Positions 14,689 through 22,978 of a stretch of DNA of 25,965 nucleotides are shown here, piece by piece; position 1 is the first letter of the stretch; each line of letters begins with the position of its first letter. Under the pieces are notes generated by a model. It was given only the letters and a program-made list of their open reading frames with translations. It was not told the DNA's origin and ran no database searches. Source of the stretch: DASPWV01 sp046727855 (lineage in GTDB: Bacteria; Acidobacteriota; Vicinamibacteria; Vicinamibacterales; UBA2999); assembly GCA_046727855.1 (NCBI GenBank), contig JBKPDL010000104.1, forward strand, positions 1 to 25,965, written 5' to 3'. The position numbers and the translations under genes are program-made.

Positions 14689-15690
14689 GTGTCTGTCGTT
14701 GAAGAAGCGACGCTGACCAGCGTCGATCCCGTTCGGGTTGTGCCTGGCGGGCGGGTATGGCTGCGCGGAAGCGGCTTTCCCACGCCGGTGTCATCGACCG
14801 GCGAGTGTTCGATTGGCGGTCACCCGGCGCATATCGCGTTTGCCGCGCGCGATCGTATGGCGCTGGTCGTCCCGGCCGGGCTCGATGGCGGCGCCACGGA
14901 GATCAAGGCACCCTGGCTCCCCGGGGCGACGCCGTTCGTCGACGTCGGCGCAGCCGTTGCGACCGGTCTTCATCAAGTCGACAATCCGGCGATTGACGCC
15001 GAGGGCCGCATGTATTTCACCTACAGCGGCCGGCGTGGCCAGGAAGCGGCCGTATCGGTGTTTCGGGTGGTGCCCGGCGGCCCGCGAGAGCCGTTTGTGA
15101 CGGGCATCGTGAACGTCACCTCTCTGACGATCGGCCTCGATGGACGGCTGTACGTATCGAGCCGCTTCGACGGCCGCGTCTATCGGATCGCAGAGGATGG
15201 CACACACGAAGTGGTGGTGTCGGATCTCGGGCTGGCCTGCGGTCTCGCGTTTGCGCCCGACGGCACGCTCTTCGTGGGTGATCGCTCGGGGACGATTTTC
15301 GAGATCGACGCGAAAGGAAAGTCCAAGACACTCGTCACGCTGCCTGCAAGCGTCGCCGCGTTTCATCTCGCCATAGGAACGGACAACGCTCTTTACGTCA
15401 CGGCACCCACGCTCGCGAGCTACGATCGCGTGTATCGCGTCGATTTCAGTGGCAAAGTGGAAACACTCGATCAAACGTTCGGCCGCCCGCAGGGTCTCGC
15501 CTTTGATGCGCAGGGCGTGTTGCATGTGGTCGAAGCGCTCGCTGGTGTCAGTGGCGTGTATCGCCTGCCAGAGCGCGGCGTCAAGACGCTTGTGGTATCA
15601 GGCGCGCGCCTTGTCGGATTAGCGTTTGGCGCCGACGACAGGCTCGTGGTGGCGTCGAACGAGACCGCGTGGTTATTCTCCCGAACCTGA
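14689..15690 (+). CDS. IPT/TIG plus NHL/SMP-30-type beta-propeller protein
   Basis: A 333-residue protein. Residues about 8-85 resemble an IPT/TIG immunoglobulin-like domain (VDPVRVVPGGRVWLRGSGF). Residues about 95-330 are repeated propeller blades with the pattern ...GLAFAPDGTLFVGDRSGTIFEID..., ...GRLYVSSRFDGRVYRI..., ...GLAFDAQGVLHVVEALAG..., as in NHL and SMP-30/gluconolactonase-like proteins. No signal peptide is visible from the GTG start, which lacks a Shine-Dalgarno but has TACGAT 6 nt upstream. The repeated blades are clear; an enzyme activity is not, and it may instead be a binding protein. Confidence 0.8.
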   Translation: MSVVEEATLTSVDPVRVVPGGRVWLRGSGFPTPVSSTGECSIGGHPAHIAFAARDRMALVVPAGLDGGATEIKAPWLPGATPFVDVGAAVATGLHQVDNPAIDAEGRMYFTYSGRRGQEAAVSVFRVVPGGPREPFVTGIVNVTSLTIGLDGRLYVSSRFDGRVYRIAEDGTHEVVVSDLGLACGLAFAPDGTLFVGDRSGTIFEIDAKGKSKTLVTLPASVAAFHLAIGTDNALYVTAPTLASYDRVYRVDFSGKVETLDQTFGRPQGLAFDAQGVLHVVEALAGVSGVYRLPERGVKTLVVSGARLVGLAFGADDRLVVASNETAWLFSRT

Positions 15691-15742
15691 AGCCACTAGA
15701 CAGACAAGAAGCGTCCGTTGGGCGGACCGCCAGCTCCGCGGC

Positions 15743-15748
15743 TACAAT
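15743..15748 (+). promoter_or_regulatory. Candidate -10 box of the APC permease gene
   Basis: TACAAT ends 8 nt before the ATG at 15757, as at other leaderless-looking starts in this window. A TTGGGC lies upstream at 15718-15723 with a 19-bp spacer, so the -35 is weak. Confidence 0.35.
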
Positions 15749-15756
15749 CCCAGCTC

Positions 15757-17259
15757 ATGAGTCAACTTCTCGCCCGTAAGCCCATTGCGGAGCTGATGCC
15801 GCATGCGGACGAAGCGCATTCGCTCAAGCGCGTCATGGGTGTCGGCGATCTCATCATGCTGGCGATCGGCGCGGTGATTGGCGCGGGCATCTTTTCATCG
15901 ATCGGCACCGCTGCCGCCGGCGAAGTGCAGGCGTCTGGCGAGGTGGTCCGCTACGGTGCCGGTCCCGCGCTGGTTGTCTCATTTGTGCTGTTGGGCATCG
16001 TTTGCGGACTGGCGGCGCTCTGTTACGCCGAGCTCTCAGCGATGATTCCGCAGGCGGGCAGCGCCTATGCCTATTCGTATGCCACGCTCGGCGAGCTGGT
16101 GGCGTGGATCATCGGCTGGGACCTGATTCTCGAGTACGCGATCGGCAACATCGCCGTGGCGATTGCCTGGAGCGGGTATTTCACTTCGCTGCTTTCGGGC
16201 TTCGGGATGCATCTGCCCGATTACCTGACGCATGGATATCGCACCGCGCTCCTCAGCTCCACGCCGGAGGTGCACGCGCTGCTCGACACGGCACCCCGCA
16301 TTGCCGGCGTGCCGATCCTGTTGAACCTTCCCGCCTTTGCCATCGTGATGGTGATCACCTGGCTGCTCTACATCGGGGTGAAGGAAAGCGTCAGGGCCAA
16401 CAACATCATGGTCGTGGTCAAGCTGCTGGTGCTCGGGCTATTCGTCGGCCTCGGCGCCCTGCACATCAATCCGGCCAACTACGTGCCGTTTGCGCCCAAC
16501 GGCTGGACCGGCATTCATCAAGGCGCGGCGATCGTGTTCTTCGCGTACATCGGCTTCGACGCGATCTCGACGGCAGCGGAAGAGACGAAGAATCCCCAGC
16601 GCAACATGCCGCTCGGCATTCTGGGCGGTCTCGCCGTCTGCACGCTCATCTATGTGATCGTGGGGGTCGTCGCGACAGGGCTGGTGCCGTATCAAGAACT
16701 CAGAGCTTCGGATCCGTTGGCCAGGGCACTCGAAGTGGCCGGCCTTCGGACCGCGAGCTGGATTGTCGCCTTCGGCGCGGTGGTATCGCTCAGCGCGGTC
16801 CTGCTGGTGTTTCAGTACGGTCAACCGCGCATCTTCTTCGCGATGGCGCGCGACGGTCTGCTTCCCGAATGGGCGTCGCGGATTCACCCGAAATACCGCA
16901 CGCCGCATATCACCACGGTGGTGACCGGCATCATCGTCGCCGTCGGCAGTCTGGTGATGGATGAAAACGAGATTTACGATCTGACGAACATCGGCACGCT
17001 CTCGGCGTTCGTGATCGTGTGCATTGGCGTGTTGGTCTTGCGGATCAAAGAGCCCGATCGGCCGCGTCCGTTCCGCGCACCGGCGATCTGGGTCGTCGCA
17101 CTTGCCGGTGCTGCGGGTTGCCTGTACGTGATGCGTGGTCTTCCCGCGACGGCGTGGGAACGATTCGGCATCTGGCTCGCGCTGGGTGCGCTGCTGTATT
17201 TCTCCTACGGGTACAGGAATTCGAAGCTGAGACGTCTAGGTTCGCAGGTTCGCAAGTAG
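15757..17259 (+). CDS. APC-family amino acid permease
   Basis: A 500-residue inner-membrane transporter of the amino acid-polyamine-organocation superfamily, close to the cationic amino acid transporter type. TM1 carries the substrate-binding break GAVIGAGIFSSIG (about 38-50), and TM6 region FFAYIGFDAISTAAEETKNPQRNMP is a strong family signature. About 12 hydrophobic segments occur. The ATG at 15757 is chosen over an upstream TTG at 15718. The final residues, KLRRLGSQVRK, are encoded by an 8-bp repeat (GGTTCGCA twice), so the C-terminus seems to have been reshaped by repeat DNA. Substrate cannot be fixed from sequence alone. Confidence 0.93.
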   Translation: MSQLLARKPIAELMPHADEAHSLKRVMGVGDLIMLAIGAVIGAGIFSSIGTAAAGEVQASGEVVRYGAGPALVVSFVLLGIVCGLAALCYAELSAMIPQAGSAYAYSYATLGELVAWIIGWDLILEYAIGNIAVAIAWSGYFTSLLSGFGMHLPDYLTHGYRTALLSSTPEVHALLDTAPRIAGVPILLNLPAFAIVMVITWLLYIGVKESVRANNIMVVVKLLVLGLFVGLGALHINPANYVPFAPNGWTGIHQGAAIVFFAYIGFDAISTAAEETKNPQRNMPLGILGGLAVCTLIYVIVGVVATGLVPYQELRASDPLARALEVAGLRTASWIVAFGAVVSLSAVLLVFQYGQPRIFFAMARDGLLPEWASRIHPKYRTPHITTVVTGIIVAVGSLVMDENEIYDLTNIGTLSAFVIVCIGVLVLRIKEPDRPRPFRAPAIWVVALAGAAGCLYVMRGLPATAWERFGIWLALGALLYFSYGYRNSKLRRLGSQVRK

Positions 17260-17266
17260 GCAGGGG
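17243..17266. repeat. Short 8-bp repeat tract at the end of the APC gene
   Basis: GGTTCGCA GGTTCGCA AGTAGGCA: two perfect 8-mers and a degenerate third spanning the stop codon. It belongs to the same 8-bp-period type as the larger arrays at 14502-14654 and 24323-24442. Confidence 0.6.
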
Positions 17267-17343
17267 CAACGGCCGTTCGGCCGGCGCTCGCGCTCTTGGA
17301 CCAAAGGCCACCCAACGCGCACAAGCCGCGCTACGAAATAGAC

Positions 17344-17395
17344 CGAGCACTTGAAATGCTCGCAACGGCGGCGTCCCAATCTGCCCGCCGCCGTT
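17344..17395 (+). terminator. Two tandem stem-loops between APC gene and uvrA
   Basis: Stem 1 pairs CGAGCA (17344-17349) with TGCTCG (17357-17362) over a 7-nt loop. Stem 2 pairs AACGGCGGCG (17364-17373) with CGCCGCCGTT (17386-17395), ten perfect base pairs over 12 nt. No T-tract follows, so it is terminator-like rather than a classic intrinsic terminator, and may instead be a repeat. A smaller CGGCC/GGCCG hairpin sits at 17270-17283. Confidence 0.45.
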
Positions 17396-17476
17396 CCTGC
17401 GCACCTACGCGCTCACAAACCCGCAGTGCGGTAGAATGTCTGTTTGGGGTCCCCGGCAAATTCCCCACAGTAAGCC

Positions 17477-20400
17477 ATGCCTCACGACTGGATCGCGGTT
17501 CGCGGCGCCCGCGTGCACAATCTGAAGGACATCGACGTCGATATCCCTCGCGATCGGCTGGTCGTGATCACGGGTCTGTCCGGTTCGGGCAAGTCTTCGC
17601 TCGCATTCGACACGCTGTATGCCGAAGGGCAGCGGCGCTACGTCGAGTCGCTTTCGGCCTACGCGCGCCAGTTCCTGGAGCAGATGGAAAAGCCGGACGT
17701 CGATCTCATCGACGGTCTCTCGCCCGCCATCTCGATCGAGCAGAAGACCACCGGCTCCAACCCGCGATCCACGGTCGGCACCGTCACTGAAATCTACGAT
17801 TACCTGCGGCTGCTGTTCGCCAACGTGGGCACGCCGCATTGTCCCAACTGCGGCCGCGAAATCGCCTCGCAGTCGCTGGAGCGGATTGTCGATCTGGTGA
17901 TGACGTATCCGCAGGACAGCCGCATCAACGTGCTCGCGCCGATCGTGCGTGGCCGCAAAGGCGAGTTCAAGAGAGAGTTGCAGGCGCTGCGCGCGCGCGG
18001 CTTCACCAAAGCGCGTATCGACGGTCAACTGCGCTCGCTCGAGGACGATATCAGCCTCGATCGGCGGCGTAATCACACGATCGAAATCCTCATCGATCGC
18101 CTGATCGTGCGCAGCGGTATCGAGCGGCGGCTGGCGGATTCGGTCGAAATCGCCCTCGGCCTCGCAGGCGACATCGTCGTGATCAATTCGGTTGATGGCG
18201 GCGATCGATTGTTCTCGCGCAAGCTTGCGTGCGTTGTCTGTGGCATCAGCGTCCCGGAGATGTCACCGCGCGCGTTCTCCTTCAACTCGCCGCACGGCGC
18301 CTGTCCCGCGTGCCAGGGGCTGGGCGCAACCTGGGATTTCGATCCGCAGCGTGTCGTACCCGACGAATCGAAGTCGCTGCTCGACGGAGCCATCGCGCCG
18401 TGGGGCAAAGGCGACAAGCGAATGGTGCGCGAAGCAGTACAGGCGATCGCCGCGTATTACGGAATCGACCCAACGATTCCGTTTGGAAAGCTGCCGAAAA
18501 AGTCGCGGGATCTGGTGCTCATGGGCCCGTCCCTTTCCGCCTTCGCCCCGCCTTCGCGCGCAGCGCTTCGGCGAGGTTCGCCGAAGGCCGCAGAGGACAT
18601 GTCAGCGGCCAACGGCGGCAAGGCTGCGGCGGACAAGGCCGCGCGTGCTCGCGTTGGCCGAGAGACACCTGCCGATGCGCCTGCGCCCAGGCCTGCGAAG
18701 AAGAAGAAAGTCGAACCCGATCCGTTCGGACGCGATTTCGAAGGGGTGATCCCGAATCTTCGCCGTCGATTCGAAGAAGGCTCGTGGGTGGTGCAGGAGG
18801 AGCTCGAGCCGTTCCGCGCGCTGCGCGAGTGTCCGGCCTGCGGCGGCAATCGTTTGCGGCCGGAGAGCCTCTCGGTAAAGGTGAAGGGCAAGAACATCGC
18901 GGATTACGTCAATCTTCCCGTCGTGAAAGCGCTCAGCGTGTTTGACTCGCTCGAGCTGTCGGAGCGCCAGAAGCTGATTGCGACGCGCATCCTCAAAGAG
19001 ATTCAGGACCGGCTCCGGTTTCTCAACGACGTGGGCGTCGGCTACCTCACGCTCGCGCGTTCGGCCGCAACGCTGTCGGGCGGCGAAGGCCAGCGTATTC
19101 GGTTGGCCACGCAGATCGGGTCGAATCTGACGGGTGTCCTCTATGTGCTGGACGAGCCGTCGATCGGGTTGCATCAACGCGACAATCGCAAGCTTCTGGG
19201 AACGCTCGCGCGCTTGCGCGATCTCGGCAACACCGTCGTCGTAGTCGAGCACGATGAGGAGACGATCCGCATGGCGGACTACGTCATCGACCTGGGACCG
19301 GGTGCCGGCGAGCTCGGAGGCGAGGTGATCTTTCAAGGCAAGCCTGCGGATCTCCTCAGCAACGGACACGGATCGCTCACAGGCGCGTACCTCACCGGCG
19401 AGCGTGTGATCGAGGCGCCAAAGACGCGCCGCTTGCCGCAAAAAGGTGAAATCGTGATTCGTGGCGCGCGCGCCAACAACCTGCGCAATCTCGACCTCAT
19501 GGTTCCACTCGGCATGTTCGTCGCCGTGACGGGCGTCAGCGGATCCGGCAAGAGCACGCTGGTCAACGACATTCTGTACAAAGCGCTCGCGCGTGTGCTG
19601 TACCGGGCAGCCGATGAACCCGGCCCGCACGATCGGATCGAGGGCATCGACCTCGTCGACAAAGTGATCGAGATCGATCAGTCGCCAATCGGACGCACGC
19701 CGCGTTCGAATCCAGCAACCTACACCGGGCTCTTCACGTTCATTCGCGAATTGTTTGCGATGGTGCCCGAAGCCAGGACGCGCGGGTACAAGCCCGGGCG
19801 ATTTTCCTTCAACGTCAAGGGCGGACGCTGCGAAGCGTGCCAGGGTGACGGCGTCATCGCCATCGAGATGCATTTCCTGCCGAACGTGTACGTGACGTGC
19901 GAACAGTGCAAGGGTCGCCGCTACAACCGCGAGACGCTCGAGATCAAGTACCGCGGAAAATCGATCGCGGACGTGCTCGACCTCACCGTCGATCAGGCGC
20001 TGCCGCTGCTGGAGAACTTCCCGCCCATCGCCAACAAGCTGCGCACGCTGCAGAACGTCGGTCTCGGATACATCGAGCTGGGGCAATCGGCGACGACGCT
20101 GAGCGGCGGCGAAGCGCAACGCGTCAAGCTCTCACGTGAGCTCTCGAAGCGCGGCACCGGTCGCACGCTCTACATTCTCGACGAGCCCACGACCGGCCTG
20201 CATTTCGAAGACGTCAAGAAGCTCCTCGACGTGCTCAACCGGCTCGTGGATCAAGGCAACACGATCGTCGTGATTGAGCACAATCTCGACGTCGTCAAGT
20301 GCGCCGATTGGATCATCGACCTCGGACCGGAAGGTGGCGACGCGGGCGGCCGCGTTGTGGCGCAAGGCCCGCCGGAACAGGTTGCCAAGGCCCGCGGATC

Positions 20401-20482
20401 GCACACCGGCCAGTTCCTGGCGGATCTGTTCAGCCCCCGTTCGAAGCCAACAACAAGAACTAGCCAAGGGCCGCGGAGTTAG
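17477..20482 (+). CDS. uvrA: Excinuclease ABC subunit A (UvrA)
   Basis: The DNA-damage sensor of nucleotide excision repair, 1001 residues. It has two ABC ATPase modules: Walker A GLSGSGKSS (33-41) and GVSGSGKST, signatures LSGGEGQRIRLATQIG and LSGGEAQRVKLSREL, Walker B LYVLDEPSIGLH and LYILDEPTTGLH. Zinc-binding cysteine pairs are present at CVVC...CPAC (about 252-280) and CEAC...CEQC (about 785-815), plus CPNC and CPACGG. Between LPKKSRDLVLMG and FEGVIPNL, where UvrA usually has a short stretch, there is an Ala/Lys-rich insert of about 60 residues (352-415), its first part encoded by a perfect 9-bp-stem palindrome. The last residues (TRTSQGPRS) derive from one arm of a 17-bp inverted repeat. 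A TAGAAT box at 17432-17437 may be its promoter -10. Confidence 0.98.
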   Translation: MPHDWIAVRGARVHNLKDIDVDIPRDRLVVITGLSGSGKSSLAFDTLYAEGQRRYVESLSAYARQFLEQMEKPDVDLIDGLSPAISIEQKTTGSNPRSTVGTVTEIYDYLRLLFANVGTPHCPNCGREIASQSLERIVDLVMTYPQDSRINVLAPIVRGRKGEFKRELQALRARGFTKARIDGQLRSLEDDISLDRRRNHTIEILIDRLIVRSGIERRLADSVEIALGLAGDIVVINSVDGGDRLFSRKLACVVCGISVPEMSPRAFSFNSPHGACPACQGLGATWDFDPQRVVPDESKSLLDGAIAPWGKGDKRMVREAVQAIAAYYGIDPTIPFGKLPKKSRDLVLMGPSLSAFAPPSRAALRRGSPKAAEDMSAANGGKAAADKAARARVGRETPADAPAPRPAKKKKVEPDPFGRDFEGVIPNLRRRFEEGSWVVQEELEPFRALRECPACGGNRLRPESLSVKVKGKNIADYVNLPVVKALSVFDSLELSERQKLIATRILKEIQDRLRFLNDVGVGYLTLARSAATLSGGEGQRIRLATQIGSNLTGVLYVLDEPSIGLHQRDNRKLLGTLARLRDLGNTVVVVEHDEETIRMADYVIDLGPGAGELGGEVIFQGKPADLLSNGHGSLTGAYLTGERVIEAPKTRRLPQKGEIVIRGARANNLRNLDLMVPLGMFVAVTGVSGSGKSTLVNDILYKALARVLYRAADEPGPHDRIEGIDLVDKVIEIDQSPIGRTPRSNPATYTGLFTFIRELFAMVPEARTRGYKPGRFSFNVKGGRCEACQGDGVIAIEMHFLPNVYVTCEQCKGRRYNRETLEIKYRGKSIADVLDLTVDQALPLLENFPPIANKLRTLQNVGLGYIELGQSATTLSGGEAQRVKLSRELSKRGTGRTLYILDEPTTGLHFEDVKKLLDVLNRLVDQGNTIVVIEHNLDVVKCADWIIDLGPEGGDAGGRVVAQGPPEQVAKARGSHTGQFLADLFSPRSKPTTRTSQGPRS
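18566..18586. repeat. Palindrome inside uvrA insert
   Basis: CTTCGGCGA (18566-18574) and TCGCCGAAG (18578-18586) form a perfect 9-bp stem with a GGT loop, preceded by several CTTCGC copies from 18541. It is in frame and encodes part of the nonconserved UvrA insert, like a palindromic element that has inserted into a gene. Confidence 0.7.
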
Positions 20483-20516
20483 CCGGATATCATGGGCAGG
20501 GCCCTTGGCTAGTTCT
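20456..20516 (+). terminator. 17-bp perfect inverted repeat across the uvrA stop
   Basis: AGAACTAGCCAAGGGCC (20456-20472) is the exact complement of GGCCCTTGGCTAGTTCT (20500-20516), with a 27-nt loop that includes the uvrA stop. It probably ends uvrA transcription, although only scattered T residues follow (ggattttcgc). The large loop and very long perfect arms also fit a dispersed palindromic repeat. Confidence 0.55.
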
Positions 20517-20832
20517 GGATTTTCGCTTCAGGTACTCCCAGCCTTTCGCTCAACTGGATTCTCGCGAGCTTCGGCGCCACGAAACGTTCTTCGTTCTCAG
20601 CCTCCCGCGGCCGAGGCGGCGTGGTAGTTTTGACACATCCGGGCGAAACGTCGTGTGGCTCCCAAGCCACAATCTTGTAATCGCTAAAGCCGCCCTCTCT
20701 CCGTAAGTAGTGGATTTAAAGCCACTTACGACGCATAATGGGATGTTTGTCCGGCGGGCACCCGCTTTGCTAGGGATGAGGCGGCCACCGGGGTCCTCCC
20801 ACCCTGTGCACCGGAACGGGCAGCAATAGCGA
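20517..20832 (+). other. Intergenic region and structured leader upstream of lpxC
   Basis: About 315 bp without a gene. A consensus TTGACA is at 20630-20635 but has no good -10 at normal distance; TGTAAT (20676-20681) and CATAAT (20734-20739) are -10-like. Three stems are visible: TGTGGCT/AGCCACA (20654-20671), a bulged CGTAAG..GTGG/CCACTTACG pair (about 20702-20731), and a larger fold from TCCGG (20750-20754) to CCGGA (20811-20815) enclosing GAGG/CCTC. This could be a long 5' leader of lpxC or an independent small RNA. I could not match it to a named riboswitch or RNA family. Confidence 0.35.
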
Positions 20833-21729
20833 ATGGACGCGCAACGGACACTCCGTCGACAGGTTTCGTGTGCCGGAATCGGCCTTCATTCCGGAAACAA
20901 AGTTACGCTGACGCTCAAACCCGCGCCCGCCGATTCGGGCATTCGTTTCCGCCGCACCGATCTGGGAGTTGAAATTCCGGCGCATGTCAGCCACGTCTCG
21001 AGCTTGCAGTACGCCACTGTGCTCGGCCGCAACGGTGCGACCGTCGAAACGGTTGAACACCTGCTCGCCGCCTTGGTGAGCAGCGGCATCGACAACGTGG
21101 TCGTCGAGCTCAATCACAACGAAGTGCCGATCATGGACGGCAGCGCGGCGCCGTTTCTCTTTCTGGTACAGGAAGCAGGCGTCAAGCGCCTCTCTGTTCC
21201 GCGTAAGCACCTGAAGATCGTTCGGGCGGTGCAGATTGCCGATGGCGACAAGCGCATCGCCGTCTACCCGTCGGACCACTTCAAGGTCAGCTACACCATC
21301 AGCTTCGACCACCCGGTGCTGCGCCACCAGTCGCGCACGGAACGGATCACCGAACAGAGCTTCGCGGAAAGCATTGCCGCGGCGCGGACCTTTGGCTTCC
21401 TCAAGGAAGTCGAGTGGATGCGGCAGAACGGCCTGGCCTTGGGCGGCTCGCTGGAAAACGCGATTGTGATCGGTGACGCCGGAGTGCTCAATCCGCTGCG
21501 TTTCGAAGACGAGTTCGTGCGTCACAAGATTCTCGATGCGATCGGCGATCTGGCGCTGCTCGGCTACCCGCTCATCGGGCACGTGGTCGCGCATCGTGCC
21601 GGACACACCTTGCACACTGCGCTCGCCGCCAGGTTGCTCGAAGAGCCCGATGCCTGGGTGCTCGTCGATTCCGTCACCCAGCCGGTTTCCGCCGGTGCCG
21701 TGCGGGCGACAGCGCGCGTCGCCAACTAA
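20833..21729 (+). CDS. lpxC: UDP-3-O-acyl-N-acetylglucosamine deacetylase
   Basis: The committed step of lipid A synthesis: zinc-dependent removal of acetate from UDP-3-O-acyl-GlcNAc in the cytoplasm. At 298 residues it is normal length. Zinc ligands are His76 (TVEHLLAAL), His231 and Asp235 (RHKILDAIGDL); Glu75 and His258 (HRAGHTLH) are the general base/acid pair. VPIMDGSAAPF and SIAAARTFGFL are further family motifs. No strong Shine-Dalgarno precedes the ATG. It is followed by an intrinsic terminator 27 bp downstream and appears monocistronic. Its presence shows that the host makes LPS. Confidence 0.98.
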   Translation: MDAQRTLRRQVSCAGIGLHSGNKVTLTLKPAPADSGIRFRRTDLGVEIPAHVSHVSSLQYATVLGRNGATVETVEHLLAALVSSGIDNVVVELNHNEVPIMDGSAAPFLFLVQEAGVKRLSVPRKHLKIVRAVQIADGDKRIAVYPSDHFKVSYTISFDHPVLRHQSRTERITEQSFAESIAAARTFGFLKEVEWMRQNGLALGGSLENAIVIGDAGVLNPLRFEDEFVRHKILDAIGDLALLGYPLIGHVVAHRAGHTLHTALAARLLEEPDAWVLVDSVTQPVSAGAVRATARVAN

Positions 21730-21756
21730 GCTCTCTGTCCTCCTCGAAGAACCGCT

Positions 21757-21785
21757 AAAGGCCGCTTTCGAGCGGCCTTCTTTTT
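21757..21785 (+). terminator. Intrinsic terminator of lpxC
   Basis: AAGGCCGCT (21758-21766), loop TTCG, AGCGGCCTT (21771-21779), then CTTTTT. A 9-bp GC-rich stem with a UUCG-type tetraloop and T-run is a textbook rho-independent terminator. Confidence 0.95.
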
Positions 21786-21836
21786 GCCTGTACGCGAAGG
21801 TGGTGGCGAGTGCAGTGAACCCTTGCGCGACCGTGC

Positions 21837-21865
21837 TTCACCGAAATCGAAGGGTGCCATACAAT
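21837..21865 (+). promoter_or_regulatory. Candidate leaderless promoter of the VanZ-like gene
   Basis: TTCACC (21837-21842), 17-bp spacer, TACAAT (21860-21865), and GTG 9 nt later. It sits between the lpxC terminator and the next gene, as expected for an independent promoter. Confidence 0.5.
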
Positions 21866-21874
21866 CGCCGCCTC

Positions 21875-22951
21875 GTGACGCGCTTCGCGCTGCCGGTTCT
21901 CGCTTCCGCCAGCCTGGTCCTCGCGGCGCCATTCATTGGTCAACTACGCGCTGTTCTTCAAGCTGCCTTCCCCGGCGAATACACGCGCATCGTCGCTGCG
22001 ATCGTCTTTGCGCTCGTCGCCATTGCGGTGCTCGCCGCGCTCGTTCGCATCAAAAAACGTCGTGCTCTTCGCTACGGCTGCATCGTGGCGGCGCTTGTTA
22101 TCGGCATCGGCTATTCGCTGGTGTCGCGAACTGGCGATCCCACCGTCGATGTCGTCGAGCGGTTCCACTTTATCGAGTACGGCCTCGTGACATTCTTGTT
22201 CTACCGCGCGTGGCGCCCGGTAGGGGATGCGTCGCTTCTCATTCTGCCGGTGCTCGCGGCGCTGCTGGTCGGCACCTGCGAGGAATGGCTCCAGTGGTTC
22301 GTGCCGGCCCGTGTCGGCGAGATGCGCGACGTGTTCCTCAACTTGTGGGCGATCAGCTGCGGATTGCTGTTCAGCGTCGCGCTCGACCCGCCGGAGCAAT
22401 TCACGCGCTCGCTTCGGCCAACCTCCAGGAGACGGGTGCGCCGGCTGGCGGCAGTCGTCCTGCTCGTTTTTGCCACGTTTTTCGAATCCGTTCATCTCGG
22501 CTACGAGATCCGCGATCCGGAAGTGGGTTCCTTTCGTTCGACATACACGCGCGATGATCTCGACGCGCGGGCCAAAGACCGCGCACTGCAATGGCAGAGC
22601 AATCCACCGCTGACCTGGTCGCGCCTGTCGCGCGAGGATCAGTACTTTAGTGAGGGCATCGTCCATGTGCGCGCGCGCAATCGCTGCTGGACCGAAAACA
22701 AACTCGCGTGCGCCTCGCGCGAGAATGCCATTCTGGAGCGGTATTTCGCGCCTGTGCTCGACACTCCTTCGTTCGTCTCGGCCACCGGACACCGCTGGCC
22801 GCCGGAACAGCGCCTCGACGCGAAGCAGCGCGGCGGGTCTGACACTGCACAAGTCCCCTCGGTCCGAGACGGGCCGTCAGTTTACGTCTGGCCAAAGGCG
22901 GTGTTCTGGATCGCTGTTGCGGCCGTCACCGGATTGCTGTTGTTCATTTAG
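21875..22951 (+). CDS. VanZ-like family membrane protein
   Basis: A 358-residue membrane protein from GTG 21875; the long open frame from 21473 is a shadow of lpxC before that point. Hydrophobic helices lie at about 4-22, 38-58, 68-84, 98-112, 118-134 and 154-170, with a further one at about 190-204 and one at the extreme C-terminus. The VanZ-type polar residues are present: ERFHFIEYG (95-103), EEWLQWF (136-142) and RDVFLNLWAISCG (151-163). After these, residues 208-335 form a soluble region, probably outside the membrane, with two Cys (NRCWTENKLACAS) and a final anchor. VanZ relatives include glycopeptide-resistance accessory proteins, but most have no known function; a role in resistance is not implied. 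Confidence 0.75.
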   Translation: MTRFALPVLASASLVLAAPFIGQLRAVLQAAFPGEYTRIVAAIVFALVAIAVLAALVRIKKRRALRYGCIVAALVIGIGYSLVSRTGDPTVDVVERFHFIEYGLVTFLFYRAWRPVGDASLLILPVLAALLVGTCEEWLQWFVPARVGEMRDVFLNLWAISCGLLFSVALDPPEQFTRSLRPTSRRRVRRLAAVVLLVFATFFESVHLGYEIRDPEVGSFRSTYTRDDLDARAKDRALQWQSNPPLTWSRLSREDQYFSEGIVHVRARNRCWTENKLACASRENAILERYFAPVLDTPSFVSATGHRWPPEQRLDAKQRGGSDTAQVPSVRDGPSVYVWPKAVFWIAVAAVTGLLLFI

Positions 22952-22978
22952 GTATCATGGGCGCCGCCGGAGGACTCC

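Noticed and set aside
20641..20760. tmRNA-like start (GGGCGAAAC)
   Set aside because: No tRNA-like 3' end with CCA and no tag frame could be found.
21473..21874. 134-codon upstream extension of the VanZ-like protein
   Set aside because: It runs through lpxC in another frame and across a perfect intrinsic terminator; GTG 21875 follows a good promoter.
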